DNA of 64,000 bases, taken from NCBI RefSeq assembly GCF_023015625.1, contig NZ_JALKAH010000006.1, forward strand, positions 1 to 64,000, written 5' to 3'. The notes under the pieces are model-generated. The model ran no database searches. It worked only from the letters and a program-made list of their open reading frames with translations, and was not told the origin of the DNA. Origin of the DNA: Yoonia sp. F2084L (GTDB lineage Bacteria > Pseudomonadota > Alphaproteobacteria > Rhodobacterales > Rhodobacteraceae). Both the position numbers and the translations under genes were made by a program. This document shows, one piece after another, positions 1-8,859 of the stretch (positions within the stretch are counted from its first letter, which is position 1; every line of letters starts with the position of its first letter).

Positions 1-59
1 TGGCCTTCTAGCGAGAACTCGTAGAACAGCGCAGCTTGCGCTTCCTGCTTCGGTCCCAT
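1..59 (-). mobile_element. IS1182-like transposase, N-terminal fragment cut by the window edge
   Basis: The ATG at 59-57 opens a reading frame that runs off the left edge and begins MGPKQEAQAALFYEF. This matches the N-terminus usual in IS1182/IS5-type DDE transposases (MGPKQ...LFY). Only 19 residues are visible, so family and integrity cannot be settled. The 60-189 stretch between it and the LysR gene has no recognisable gene and probably holds the IS end and flanking DNA; I could not define a terminal inverted repeat. Confidence 0.6.
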
Positions 60-189
60 CATCGCCAATCCCTCCATCTAGGAAGAATTGAATCAGCAAC
101 TTAGGCTGCGATCAACAAAGAGTTTTTCAACGAAATAAGCCCAAAGACCCGCATGCTGCGGAGCGCACGAATGTCGGTTATCGACTTTA

Positions 190-1062
190 TTACGCCTGCG
201 CGCGCGCAATCTCGCGGATCAGATCATTTGTCTCCGGCCTCGTCGTTTGGTGCCGATAACGAAGAGCAGAAACAGTTCGTGATATTTCAAGGCCATCGAT
301 CGGTATCGACACTAGACCCATGACTGCGGGAATTGCCGTTGTCGGCAAGATCACCGCACCTGACCCTTGCCTCGCAAGTTCAACTAACCAATCCACGCGA
401 TTTGACCGATAGGCCGCGTAGAGTTCGTGACCATGATCCGCACATGTCTCATGCAAAGCATCCCGCATTTCGCAATTTGGTCGGTCAAGCATGTCAGTTT
501 CAGCAAGGGTAGAAAGAGAAATGGCATCTCGTTCAGACAACGGGTGCGACTTTGACACCACTACCTTGTAGTCCTCTTCATAGAGCTGATCTATGCGATA
601 GAGGTCTTCATTGACCTTCTCTGCCGTGACGACGACGTCAAATTCACCATCTCGCAATCCGGTAAGAAGCGCGGAAGATGATGCCACGATCAATTCAATT
701 TCGGCTTGCGGCAATCGCGTACGAATACGCTCCATAGCTGCCGAAATTCTGTTGTGTCCAATCGTTTCGCCAACACCGACAGAGATTGGAATCCGCTCCA
801 AACGCACATGACGGACCGCCTCTGCCTTGGCCTGTCGCGTCTCATCATGAACCTTCTGCAGCCTTGGTTGCATGAGTTTTCCGAGGGCCGTAAGCCTGCA
901 TCCCGCTCGGTCCCTTACAAAGAGGTCACCTCCAAGCTCGTCTTCAAGTTTTTTGATCGCAGTCGTCAAGGAAGGTTGGGAGACATTGGAGGCACTGGCG
1001 GCATGGGTAAAGTTTCGGTGCTCGCAGACAGCGAGAAAATACCTGATCTGGTTCATTTCCAT
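190..1062 (-). CDS. LysR-family transcriptional regulator
   Basis: This is a 290-residue LysR-type regulator: an N-terminal winged helix-turn-helix (about residues 3-62, with FTHAASASNVSQPSLTTAIKKLE as the recognition region) followed by a periplasmic-binding-like effector domain. Length is normal for the family. I prefer the ATG at 1062, nine bases after a GGGA, over the upstream ATG at 1080; the ATG at 1056 is also possible. It faces the tandem ABM-domain gene, and a palindrome fitting a LysR operator lies between them, so it probably controls that gene and itself. The effector is unknown. Confidence 0.85.
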   Translation of the reverse strand: MEMNQIRYFLAVCEHRNFTHAASASNVSQPSLTTAIKKLEDELGGDLFVRDRAGCRLTALGKLMQPRLQKVHDETRQAKAEAVRHVRLERIPISVGVGETIGHNRISAAMERIRTRLPQAEIELIVASSSALLTGLRDGEFDVVVTAEKVNEDLYRIDQLYEEDYKVVVSKSHPLSERDAISLSTLAETDMLDRPNCEMRDALHETCADHGHELYAAYRSNRVDWLVELARQGSGAVILPTTAIPAVMGLVSIPIDGLEISRTVSALRYRHQTTRPETNDLIREIARAQA

Positions 1063-1106
1063 CGCTGCGTTTCCCGTCACCTTTCAATTTAGTCCATCAA
1101 AACAAC

Positions 1107-1129
1107 TTCGATAGTCCATGTCTATCAAA
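1107..1129. promoter_or_regulatory. Candidate LysR operator
   Basis: TTCGATAG and CTATCAAA flank a 7-base spacer, an inverted repeat with 7 of 8 positions matching. It contains the T-N11-A core known for LysR-type sites and sits in the divergent region between the regulator start (1062) and the ABM gene start (1223). The regulatory link is inferred. Confidence 0.45.
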
Positions 1130-1222
1130 GAATAGAAATTCGGAATTGGAGTCCGAGGCATCCGGCATGGGAAAAGAATGCATCGAAACCAAACACGATG
1201 AACTTCAAATCAGGAGACGACC

Positions 1223-1942
1223 ATGAAAACGCAAATCCTTCAGACACTCGCCGCAATGGCTTTGATCACAACTTCTGCAACTGCACAGGACAACCCAATG
1301 GAAAATCACACTGCCAGCTACATCGCCATGCCCGCCGCTGAAGGCCAGACCGAAGCATTCGCCGAATTTCTGACCGGAGCGGCCCCGATTGTGAAGGAAA
1401 CAGAGCCAGGCACTGTGCTTTGGTTTGCACTTCAAGCTGACGATACACTCGCTATCTTTGACATCTTCGCCGATGAGGACGCACGCAATGCTCACTTTTC
1501 AGGAGCTGTTGCCGCGGCTTTGAACCAAAACGCTGACGCGCTGGTCGCCGGGGGATGGGACGACGGTGTGGTCGCGAATATCAACAATTCCGATGTCCTG
1601 TCTGTGAAAGAGCCGATTGATCTCTACACGGCAACGACCGCTACTTACATCAAGCTCGAAGCGGCACCAGGCAAAGGCCCCGAATTGGCAGCCTTGCTGA
1701 CCGCAGCCGGCCCCATCGTCGCAGACACCGAACCTAAGACACTGTTCTGGGCTGCGCTGCAGATTGACGAGAACAACTTCGCCATCTTCGACATCTTTGC
1801 CGACAACTCAGGCCGCGAAGCGCACTTTGCCGGACAAGTCGCCGGACTACTGAATGAAAAGGCTTCAGAATTGGTCTTGGGCGGATGGGATGACGGTGTG
1901 GTGGCAAACGTCCACAATTTCGACATCCTCGCTATCAAGTAA
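1223..1942 (+). CDS. Secreted protein with two tandem ABM-like domains
   Basis: The 239-residue protein opens with a Sec-type signal peptide (MKTQILQTLAAMALITTSATAQ) and then carries two copies of a roughly 100-residue unit, about residues 31-132 and 139-239. Each unit has the order APIV..TEP..LWFALQ, AIFDIFAD, HF.G.VA, GGWDDGVVAN. The unit resembles the antibiotic biosynthesis monooxygenase (ABM/YgiN-like) dimeric alpha-beta barrel fold, so the duplication may give a built-in dimer in the periplasm. A GGAG lies seven to ten bases before the ATG. The substrate is unknown and enzymatic activity is only inferred from the fold. It stands opposite the LysR gene. Confidence 0.75.
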   Translation: MKTQILQTLAAMALITTSATAQDNPMENHTASYIAMPAAEGQTEAFAEFLTGAAPIVKETEPGTVLWFALQADDTLAIFDIFADEDARNAHFSGAVAAALNQNADALVAGGWDDGVVANINNSDVLSVKEPIDLYTATTATYIKLEAAPGKGPELAALLTAAGPIVADTEPKTLFWAALQIDENNFAIFDIFADNSGREAHFAGQVAGLLNEKASELVLGGWDDGVVANVHNFDILAIK

Positions 1943-1964
1943 TCTTGAAGTGACTCGAGAAAGA

Positions 1965-1991
1965 AGTGCCCGGTGCAACGCATCGGGCACT
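1965..1991 (+). terminator. Hairpin after the ABM gene
   Basis: Twelve base pairs (AGTGCCCGGTGC against GCATCGGGCACT, one G-T pair) close a three-base AAC loop 22 bases after the ABM stop codon. A weak T-rich stretch follows. It is a likely terminator or 3' stabilising hairpin. The rest of 1992-2278 holds no gene I can recognise; it includes the leader of the epimerase gene. Confidence 0.55.
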
Positions 1992-2278
1992 CTGCTGTTT
2001 GAGTTTTAATTCACCTTAATGCGGCCGTTCGCGTAACCGGAGCGAATTCACACTCTGTCCCGCACTGCGGACATCGGCGTGCAAAACTGAACCAAAAGAC
2101 GTTTGCAACCGCAGCGAACGGCAGGTTCGGTCGTTTTCGTCGAATGCTGCGCTTTGGACGAGTGTCTGGTTTCTTTCCCAACATGCTACTGTTTCTCGAC
2201 CACTTTCGATTGCCTTTCGACTATTCCGTGGCGCCTTTCGATGATAAACAGCGTCACTGGCAGGAAGGAAACCTGGGG

Positions 2279-3181
2279 ATGGGATATCACGCAGTGCTCG
2301 GAGCCGATGGGGCCATCGGTCGTGCGACCACTGAGGCCATTGCGGCGAACGGCCTTGATGGAAAAGCGCTGACCCGTGCCGATGCCGATGCGATGGATGC
2401 CAATGCCCTGACGCGTGTCTTGAGCGACGCGGACGTCGTGTATCACTGCGTCGGCCTGCCCTACAATTCCGATCTCTGGACGACCGGTTTTCCGGCAATT
2501 TCTCGGGCTTTGATCACAGCTTGTGAGAAAACAGGGACCAGGATTGTTTATCTCGACAACATCTATCTCTACGGGCCCGCACCACTCCCGGTGCCCTTTG
2601 ATGAGACCACGTCGCGCCAACCGCCTTCGCGAAAAGGCGCGGCGCGCAAGGCCGCGGTCGAGATCCTGATGGAGGCGCATCGTGCCGGTCGCGTGCGGGC
2701 GACAGTCGGACGCGCGGCGGATTTCTACGGCCCGGGCGCGGTGAATTCGCCCTTCTACATCAGCTTTCTTGAAAATATGCTGCGAGACAAGCCGCCACAA
2801 GTTGCTATGCCCGAAGGCCCGCAGCACACATATGCCTATACCAAAGACATCGGCTGCGCACTGGTGACACTCGCGCTGGACGATGCCGCTTACGGCGAAG
2901 AATTTCATCTACCTGTCGGGCAAGCCGTTCGCGTGTCAGACATGGCCGCGCTTTTTAACGAACAGCTCGGAACCTCCCACAAGGTGATACATGTTCCCGA
3001 TTTGATCCTGCGCGGTCTGTCTGTGTTCAAGCCGCTGATCCGCGAGGTTCATGAAATGAACTACCAATACAAGAGCGACTACATCATGTCAGACGGCAAG
3101 TTCCGGCGGCGATTTCCCGACTTCGTGCCCACTTCCTACCGCGACGGTGTTGCCGCAATGATCAGGCATTTCCAGTCCTGA
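2279..3181 (+). CDS. NAD-dependent epimerase/dehydratase family protein
   Basis: The protein is an extended short-chain dehydrogenase with an N-terminal Rossmann motif (LGADGAIGRA, residues 6-15), a DVVYHCVGLP segment after the acidic strand, and IVYLDNIYLYGP in place of the usual active-site YxxxK strand. The open frame reaches 2144, but the ATG at 2279 directly follows the purine-rich GGAAGGAAACCTGGGG and puts the Rossmann motif where the family has it, giving 300 residues. The catalytic YxxxK lysine is not obvious, so it may act on an unusual substrate or be an atypical SDR. It has no operon partner. Confidence 0.8.
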   Translation: MGYHAVLGADGAIGRATTEAIAANGLDGKALTRADADAMDANALTRVLSDADVVYHCVGLPYNSDLWTTGFPAISRALITACEKTGTRIVYLDNIYLYGPAPLPVPFDETTSRQPPSRKGAARKAAVEILMEAHRAGRVRATVGRAADFYGPGAVNSPFYISFLENMLRDKPPQVAMPEGPQHTYAYTKDIGCALVTLALDDAAYGEEFHLPVGQAVRVSDMAALFNEQLGTSHKVIHVPDLILRGLSVFKPLIREVHEMNYQYKSDYIMSDGKFRRRFPDFVPTSYRDGVAAMIRHFQS

Positions 3182-3468
3182 CCCAGGCGGCAGACCGGCA
3201 GCGTCGTTGGTTTCTCGTTGTGAATAGCAGCGGTTCCTAAGAGCGATCATGGGCGCACCCTTCGCAAATGTCCGCAAAGTCCTGCATACTGTTGAAGAAG
3301 TCGGCGTTGGCGCTGCCGTTGGGCTGTTCCTGTCAGCCTGTTGGTTCTGGATGCGCAACGCGTTTTGCGAGTTTCCTGAGGTTCTGCGCTGTGGCTGGGG
3401 TCTGACCCGACGTGTCCGCGCTGCGGATTACCCTTGTGGCGCTATCCGGCATTTGCAGATCACGTCCA

Positions 3469-4479
3469 CTACTCACCGAATGTTTCGCGATACGCCATTG
3501 GGGATGCACCAACATGCCGTTGAAATGCCCGTCTCAAACGTTGTTCATCAGAAAACCCGGCATTGAAGGCAATCTTGGAAAGCGAAAGATCGCTGCGAAC
3601 AAGCGCGCGTTTAGCGGCATCCACCCGCATCATTTCAACCGTTTTGGCAGGCGTCAGGCCGGTCTTTTCCTTGTACTTTCGTGAAAAACTGCGGGGGCTC
3701 ATTGCCAAGCGTTCGGCCAGCTTCGCAACACTCAGATCACTTTGCAGATGGCCCGCGATCCAGGCATGGAGATCGGCAAACAACCCGTCGGTTTCAGCGG
3801 CTTGGATATTCAGAATGTCGCTGAACTGAGATTGCCCACCGGGGCGCTTGAAAAAGACAACCAGCGCTTGCGCCACCTGCATTGCAGCATCGTGGCCCAA
3901 GTCTTCTTCGATCATTGCAAGGGCGAGGTCGATGCCAGCGGTTACGCCAGCTGATGACCACATGTTCCCGTTGCGCACGAAAAGGGGGTCACGTTTCACT
4001 TCGACGTCTGGGAACCGCCTTTGCAGTTCATCCACCTGACGCCAGTGCGTCGTGACGCTTTGGCCCTTTAACAGCCCAGCTTGAGCAGTCAGAAAAGACC
4101 CCATACATGTCGATGCCACCCGTCTGCTGTGCGCACTTTCAGTCCGTATCCATTCAACGAGGTCTTGTTGTTCAACAGCATCGAACACACCCTGACCCCC
4201 TGCAACGATCAACGTATCAATAGAGCAGGCCGATGCCTGCTCAAGCGACATGCTGCCCAGTTCGACCAAACAATCCGTCATCACCGGTCCGCCCTGTGGC
4301 GACGCGATCACGACGTCATAGATGCGGCTGCCGTTCACAACCTCTGTCGTGTTCGCGCTGGAAAACGCCTGCAATGGTCCGGTGACATCCAACAGTGTCA
4401 CGCCGGGGTAAATGACAAAGACCACACGTTTGACGTCGTGGTCTTGTGATAGATCTACTTTGGCTGTTTTTGATTGCAT
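3469..4479 (-). CDS. GlxA-family transcriptional regulator (DJ-1/PfpI plus AraC HTH)
   Basis: The 336-residue protein has an N-terminal DJ-1/PfpI-like domain (VVFVIYPGVTLLDVTGPLQAF, then IDTLIVAGGQG and the cysteine elbow VASTCMGSFLTAQAG). A C-terminal AraC/XylS double helix-turn-helix follows (LAERLAMSPRSFSRKYKEKTG, then KIAFNAGFSDEQRLRRAFQRH). Members of this family control genes for amine or amino-acid derived compounds. It is divergent to an MFS transporter across 66 bases holding a near-perfect palindrome, so it likely controls that transporter. The ATG at 4479 is favoured over an in-frame upstream ATG at 4530. The 3182-3468 stretch downstream shows nothing I can identify. Confidence 0.85.
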   Translation of the reverse strand: MQSKTAKVDLSQDHDVKRVVFVIYPGVTLLDVTGPLQAFSSANTTEVVNGSRIYDVVIASPQGGPVMTDCLVELGSMSLEQASACSIDTLIVAGGQGVFDAVEQQDLVEWIRTESAHSRRVASTCMGSFLTAQAGLLKGQSVTTHWRQVDELQRRFPDVEVKRDPLFVRNGNMWSSAGVTAGIDLALAMIEEDLGHDAAMQVAQALVVFFKRPGGQSQFSDILNIQAAETDGLFADLHAWIAGHLQSDLSVAKLAERLAMSPRSFSRKYKEKTGLTPAKTVEMMRVDAAKRALVRSDLSLSKIAFNAGFSDEQRLRRAFQRHVGASPMAYRETFGE

Positions 4480-4500
4480 ACTGTCATTTAGGCCAAGCTG

Positions 4501-4522
4501 GCGACTGTGTAAACACAATCGC
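4501..4522. promoter_or_regulatory. Candidate operator between the GlxA regulator and MFS transporter
   Basis: The arms GCGACTGTGT and ACACAATCGC match at 9 of 10 positions around a two-base AA centre. The site lies 22 bases from the regulator start and 24 from the transporter GTG start, a position suited to control of both genes. Confidence 0.45.
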
Positions 4523-4545
4523 ACAAGCAACCAGAAGGCACAGCA

Positions 4546-5778
4546 GTGGCAAACCTATCCCAAAATCACCGATCTGTCCTCATTATCGGGCTCTCGTTTG
4601 TCGCTCTGGCGCTCACGTTCTCGGCCCGCGCAGCGCTTGGGTTGGTCATGCCCGTCCTTGAGCAAGAGTTGGGGTGGTCGCGCAGTTTTACATCAGGTGC
4701 CGCGGCTTTGGCTTTGTTGGTTATGGCGGCGATCGCGCCATTTGGTGGCCGGCTTGTCGATAAACAGGGCGCGCGGGCGATCTTGTTGATCGGCCTTTCG
4801 GCCCTCGCGGCCGGGTGTTTTCTTGTCGCCGCAACCACCAGTCCGCTCGCGTTCTTTCTCGCCTTCAGCGGGATCGCAGCGGTCGGATTTGGTCTGGTTG
4901 CAACGCATGTCGTCTCGACCGCTGTTGAACAGGAAGTCACCGAAAACAAAGGGCTGGCGACAGGTATTGCGACATCCGGCTCAACCGGTGGTCAATTCAT
5001 CTTTGTGCCCCTGCTGGCACTGCTGATCAGCGTTTATGACTGGCGCATGGCTTTTTTGGCTCTTGGTGCCGGAACACTTGTTGTCATGTTCTGCGTCTAT
5101 CGGTGGTTTCCCAATCACGCCAAATCAACGTCTGACAGTGCTGAACCGGCTTTCGCGCAATCCAACGTCTGGCAAGACCTCAGCCGCATTCTGAAACTGC
5201 CCGCGTTTCAGATATTGTTCTGGAGCTACTTCATCTGCGGCTACACCACATCCGGCGTGATTGAGACGCACTTTCTTCCTTACGCTTCATTCTGTGGCTT
5301 TGGGCCAGTGCCATCTGCCACCGCCTATGGGCTTTTGTCTGCCGTCAATCTTTTCGGCATGATCCTGGCCGGATGGCTGACGGACCGCATGAACAGGCCT
5401 CTTTTGCTTGGCATAATCTACCTGATCCGCGGAGTGACTTTCATCATCTTAATCAACGTAGGAACCAGTTTTGAAGTCTTGATCTTCTTCTCCATCCTCT
5501 TTGGCTTGGTGGACTATTCGACTGTTCCAGTCACCGCGAGCCTTGTGGCCACACATATCGGCAAAGGGGTCATGGGGCTGGCGTTTGGCTTAATCTCTGC
5601 AGGACATCAGATTGGTGCAGCTCTCGGCGCTTATTTTGGCGGCCTGCTCTATGATATCTATGCGCAATATCACTGGGTGTGGTGGTCTTCGGTGTGGCTT
5701 GCGGTATTTGCGGGTGTACTGGTGTTCCTGATCCGGGACGATCCAAAAATGGGCAAGCAGACATTCATCCAGCACTGA
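4546..5778 (+). CDS. MFS transporter
   Basis: The 410-residue protein has about twelve hydrophobic segments and the major facilitator loop signature (GGRLVDKQGARAIL after TM2; GWLTDRMNRPLLLG in the second half), so it is an inner-membrane secondary transporter. The monocarboxylate-transporter-like layout (ARAALGLVMPVLEQELGWSRSF at the start) resembles OFA/MCT-type carriers. The start is a GTG preceded by AGAAGG. It is divergent to the GlxA-type regulator, which probably senses its substrate or a derivative. The substrate cannot be read from sequence. Confidence 0.85.
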   Translation: MANLSQNHRSVLIIGLSFVALALTFSARAALGLVMPVLEQELGWSRSFTSGAAALALLVMAAIAPFGGRLVDKQGARAILLIGLSALAAGCFLVAATTSPLAFFLAFSGIAAVGFGLVATHVVSTAVEQEVTENKGLATGIATSGSTGGQFIFVPLLALLISVYDWRMAFLALGAGTLVVMFCVYRWFPNHAKSTSDSAEPAFAQSNVWQDLSRILKLPAFQILFWSYFICGYTTSGVIETHFLPYASFCGFGPVPSATAYGLLSAVNLFGMILAGWLTDRMNRPLLLGIIYLIRGVTFIILINVGTSFEVLIFFSILFGLVDYSTVPVTASLVATHIGKGVMGLAFGLISAGHQIGAALGAYFGGLLYDIYAQYHWVWWSSVWLAVFAGVLVFLIRDDPKMGKQTFIQH

Positions 5779-5829
5779 TGGATGGCTGTTTCGAAGACGC
5801 AAACTGCATCAAGACCCGCTGCACTCACG

Positions 5830-6921
5830 TCACACCGCTGCCGTCCAGAACCTGTATCGCCCTTGCCCTGTAACCTCGCGGATAATGCCTGCTTTGGTCA
5901 TCCAGTTCAGGTTGCGTTGCACCGCCGCCCGGCTGGCGCTGGTTTCCGCCTCGGCCATCGGTGCGCTGACCAGTGGCCAGTCGCACAAAAGCCGGAGCAG
6001 TTGTGGCGGTGTGCGCCCTGATAGTCCGGCGCAGACCTCATTGGCCTGCGCTTCCCATGCGCTGACCGCGTCAAGCATCCGCACCCCGGCCCGTGTTGCG
6101 TGATCGGCCCCGGAAATCCAGCGTTGCAAACGGTCCTGCGGCGTGCCGCCCGCGCGCAGCCCCCCTGCTCCGCCCAAGGCCAAAGGCACAAATAACCCAT
6201 CGCCGGTTTGTAAACTATAGCGCGCGGCGACCACTGCGGCCTCCATCAATGGCAACGGAGCCGCCCCGCCCATCGCGTGCCCTGCGGACAGGCCCACAAC
6301 CGGCCAGATGTGAAACCCAAGGGCCGCCCGGCTGAGCGGGTGCAACTGCTGCGCTTGTCCCATCACCTCTGTCCAGTCGGCAATCTGGTGGTCGAGCTGC
6401 ACCTGGCCCTCTTCTGATTGCCGCCCCAGAAACGCCGCCAGATCATCCGCAGGCCCGGCCCCCCCTTGCAGGCGGCGCACAGCCCAGCCCGCGCGAGCCA
6501 GCGCTTGCGCATCCTCATTGTCGCCCGCCAATCGTAAGGTCAGCCACAACGCCAAACGCTCCATCGGGACCCGGTCCCCGGCAAGCCAGCTTAGATCAGC
6601 CGCCTCGCGCAGGGCCAATCGCTGCCGCCATCCCGCAGGTCCAGCGGCCAATCGCGCCGTCAGAGCCCCCACCTGCAAAGCAAGATCGGCAAGCGGGCGG
6701 GCCAAAGCCGCCTCTGCCGCCACCCAGGCGGCAACATCCACCAAGGGCGTCTGGTCGGCCTGCGGCAATGGCAGATCATGTGGCGCATCCAGCGTGGCAT
6801 GATCGGGACCGGGCAAGAACCACAGGTCGTCCTCGTCTACCGGATCATGATCGAAGATATCCGCCTCAACAGCGTCATCCTTGGGTGTGCGATATTTGGG
6901 GCCAGCCTGCATGCTGCGCAT
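5830..6921 (-). CDS. DUF1612 / HTH_13 domain protein
   Basis: The 363-residue protein has the arrangement of the rhizobial-plasmid DUF1612 family: a long alpha-helical region (PLSRAALGFHIWPVVGLS near residue 205) and a C-terminal HTH_13 DNA-binding domain (ETSASRAAVQRNLNWMTKAGIIREVTGQGRYRFW). The family is common on plasmids of alphaproteobacteria and its function is unknown. The ATG at 6921 is preferred because the longer frame to 6981 would run into the terminator of the neighbouring operon. It reads in the same direction as the 21-kb operon but is separated from it by that terminator. Confidence 0.7.
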   Translation of the reverse strand: MRSMQAGPKYRTPKDDAVEADIFDHDPVDEDDLWFLPGPDHATLDAPHDLPLPQADQTPLVDVAAWVAAEAALARPLADLALQVGALTARLAAGPAGWRQRLALREAADLSWLAGDRVPMERLALWLTLRLAGDNEDAQALARAGWAVRRLQGGAGPADDLAAFLGRQSEEGQVQLDHQIADWTEVMGQAQQLHPLSRAALGFHIWPVVGLSAGHAMGGAAPLPLMEAAVVAARYSLQTGDGLFVPLALGGAGGLRAGGTPQDRLQRWISGADHATRAGVRMLDAVSAWEAQANEVCAGLSGRTPPQLLRLLCDWPLVSAPMAEAETSASRAAVQRNLNWMTKAGIIREVTGQGRYRFWTAAV

Positions 6922-6964
6922 TATGCGCTGTTTTTGATGACCGACAAGATCAGGTTGGCAAATA

Positions 6965-7003
6965 CAAAAAGGCACCGACAACGCTGCATGCTGTCGGTGC
7001 CTT
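6965..7003 (-). terminator. Intrinsic terminator of the 13-gene MoxR operon
   Basis: A perfect 12-base-pair stem (AAGGCACCGACA and TGTCGGTGCCTT) with an 11-base loop is followed on the minus strand by five T residues. It lies 25 bases beyond the stop codon of the last gene of the long minus-strand operon, so it marks the operon's end and separates it from the DUF1612 gene. Confidence 0.9.
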
Positions 7004-7027
7004 CATTAGTATCTGTGCTAGTGCCAG

Positions 7028-7816
7028 TTACTCAAACACTGAGGCGATCTGATCGACGTCAACGCCTTCTTTGATCTCGCGCAGGCGCGCATAGACCAAG
7101 GCGATTGCGATACCACCAAAGGCATAGGCCAGCCCCGAAATCATCGCCAGACCAATGCCTGCGATCAACTGCCCGCCAGTGCCACCGGCCGCCACACCCA
7201 ACGCGCCAATGGCGAAAGTCGCGATAAACTGCAGAACGCCGGACAGCAGCATGACAACGATGAACAGTCCGACAATCGGCCAGCGGTATTCCTTGGTCAG
7301 TGCGGCACTGCGGCCAAGCGATCCAAAGCCGCCGCGTTCAATGACGGCCACCGGTGCCATCACATAAAACACCGCATAAACCCAAAGCGCCCCGATCAGC
7401 AGGGCAATGGCGCCAATGCCGGACAGGATCGTGATCACAATCGTCAAAACGATGATCGGGAAAATAGCGGGCAGTGCTGTTTTGAAGTAGGTGCCAAAGC
7501 TGTTGCTGCGCCCAAGCTTGGCATCATAGGCCAGCTGAATAAGCAACGCGGTCACCAATCCGTAAATCGCAAGGTTGATCACCATCGAAAAGATCGACCC
7601 GATCAATATCGTATTGGGATCAACCACGGGATCGCCGACACCGGTGGCCATACCGAAACCGAGGAAGGCAAAATTGACGATAAAGCCAACAAAAGCACCT
7701 ATGAAACCCAGCAGGAAGACCTTGCCGAAGTTCCCAAACATGATGGAAAAGCTGCTTGAGATGATTGCACCGACACCAAGGGGTGCTTTCTGGGCCGGGT
7801 TAAATGTGTCTGTCAT
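7028..7816 (-). CDS. Multi-pass membrane protein at the end of the MoxR operon
   Basis: The 262-residue protein has about six hydrophobic segments rich in glycine, alanine and isoleucine, with a YAVFYVMAPVAVIERGGFGSLGRSAALTKEYRWPIVGLF block. That block is typical of the glycerophosphoryl diester phosphodiesterase membrane-domain/YciC-like family of integral membrane proteins of unknown role. It has a good AAGGAT ribosome site. A 107-base gap separates it from the RDD gene, with a CTTGAAA element (7895-7901, minus strand) that could be a -35 box, so it may also have its own promoter. It shares the operon's terminator. A membrane-scaffold role with its neighbours is an inference. Confidence 0.65.
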   Translation of the reverse strand: MTDTFNPAQKAPLGVGAIISSSFSIMFGNFGKVFLLGFIGAFVGFIVNFAFLGFGMATGVGDPVVDPNTILIGSIFSMVINLAIYGLVTALLIQLAYDAKLGRSNSFGTYFKTALPAIFPIIVLTIVITILSGIGAIALLIGALWVYAVFYVMAPVAVIERGGFGSLGRSAALTKEYRWPIVGLFIVVMLLSGVLQFIATFAIGALGVAAGGTGGQLIAGIGLAMISGLAYAFGGIAIALVYARLREIKEGVDVDQIASVFE

Positions 7817-7923
7817 AATGGTATCCTTATGAATTCATACCTTGATCGCGTTGTCGCCCCCGACAGACCAAAGTCCAACACTCCAATAAAGAGGTTTCAA
7901 GTCCTTTTTCGGATCACGCGCGG

Positions 7924-8859
7924 TCATTCGCCCGGTGTGTCCTTTGTGCTGTAGTGCTTGTCGTGGCGTCGGTCTCCGAATAACTGGCGTTGCTCCAGAT
8001 GCCCGCGCTGCGCGTTGTAGAACGCTTGCAAAAACGCAAGGTGGTCGGCAGGCGGCACCGCCTGAGCAAAGCCAATCTTTTTGCGGATCCGTTCGACAAT
8101 GGCCGCCAGCGTCTCGCGCCGCTGCTTGTGGCTGGCACTATTGCCGGGTTGTTGCTGGGCGCGCAGAAAGCTTTCCAGCGTTTGCAATTCGAACCGGCCA
8201 TAGTGGTCCAGCTGATGCGACAGGAACACGAACCCCTTTTGATCCGATACTGCCGGGTCGGGCTTGGCGCGTGCAAGATCGGCCAGCAGGATCGGCTGCG
8301 GCAGATGCACCACATGCGTCCCGGCCAGCATATCACCAAGGCGCATGCGATGCGGATTCAAAAACGGGATCGCCAAGGCCATCATGATCCACAAAAAGCT
8401 GATCCAAGATGCGATCTGCGTGTTTTGGTCGAGGGTCAAAACCAAGGTGCCGGGCAAAAACACCTCGGCCTCTTTCATGATATTGCGCAGGACCAGCGCA
8501 TGCGTCGTCAAAGGCCCGCCGGTATGCGACACGACCTTGATTTTCAGCATCCGCTTGCCGATGGTTTGCCCGTTCCACGCCAATTCGGACAGAACGTAAT
8601 ATGGGATGCGGATCACAAAGAACAAAAGCGCCGCCAACCCACCCAACGCCGAAACGCCGGTCAAACCCAACATTCCCAACAGGATCAGGATTGAGAGCGC
8701 AAAAGCACCGGTAATGAAGATATCCGTGAATTGCGCCGCGATCCGCACACCAACCCCTGCAATCGGCAAAGTCAGTGGCACGCCCTCAGGCGGAATGATC
8801 TGCGCGGCGGATTGCGCGCGTGCGGCACGCTTTTGGGCGCGGGTCATGGCGATACTCAT
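7924..8859 (-). CDS. RDD family membrane protein
   Basis: The 311-residue protein contains an RDD domain: VRIAAQFTDIFITGAFALSIL (the R..D signature of TM1), two further membrane segments, and the conserved WNGQTIGKRMLKIKVV. A cytoplasmic C-terminal tail of about 110 residues carries charged helices. The ATG at 8859 overlaps the SpoIIM-like gene stop as ATGA; the longer open frame to 9159 only shadows that gene. RDD next to SpoIIM, DUF58 and MoxR is a known conserved arrangement (for example the moxR2 region of mycobacteria, from memory). The function is not established. Confidence 0.8.
   Translation of the reverse strand: MSIAMTRAQKRAARAQSAAQIIPPEGVPLTLPIAGVGVRIAAQFTDIFITGAFALSILILLGMLGLTGVSALGGLAALLFFVIRIPYYVLSELAWNGQTIGKRMLKIKVVSHTGGPLTTHALVLRNIMKEAEVFLPGTLVLTLDQNTQIASWISFLWIMMALAIPFLNPHRMRLGDMLAGTHVVHLPQPILLADLARAKPDPAVSDQKGFVFLSHQLDHYGRFELQTLESFLRAQQQPGNSASHKQRRETLAAIVERIRKKIGFAQAVPPADHLAFLQAFYNAQRGHLEQRQLFGDRRHDKHYSTKDTPGE

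Noticed and set aside
3182..3468. Possible transposase remnant in the gap after the epimerase gene
   Set aside because: Short frames occur on both strands, but none gives a motif I can tie to a transposase or another family.
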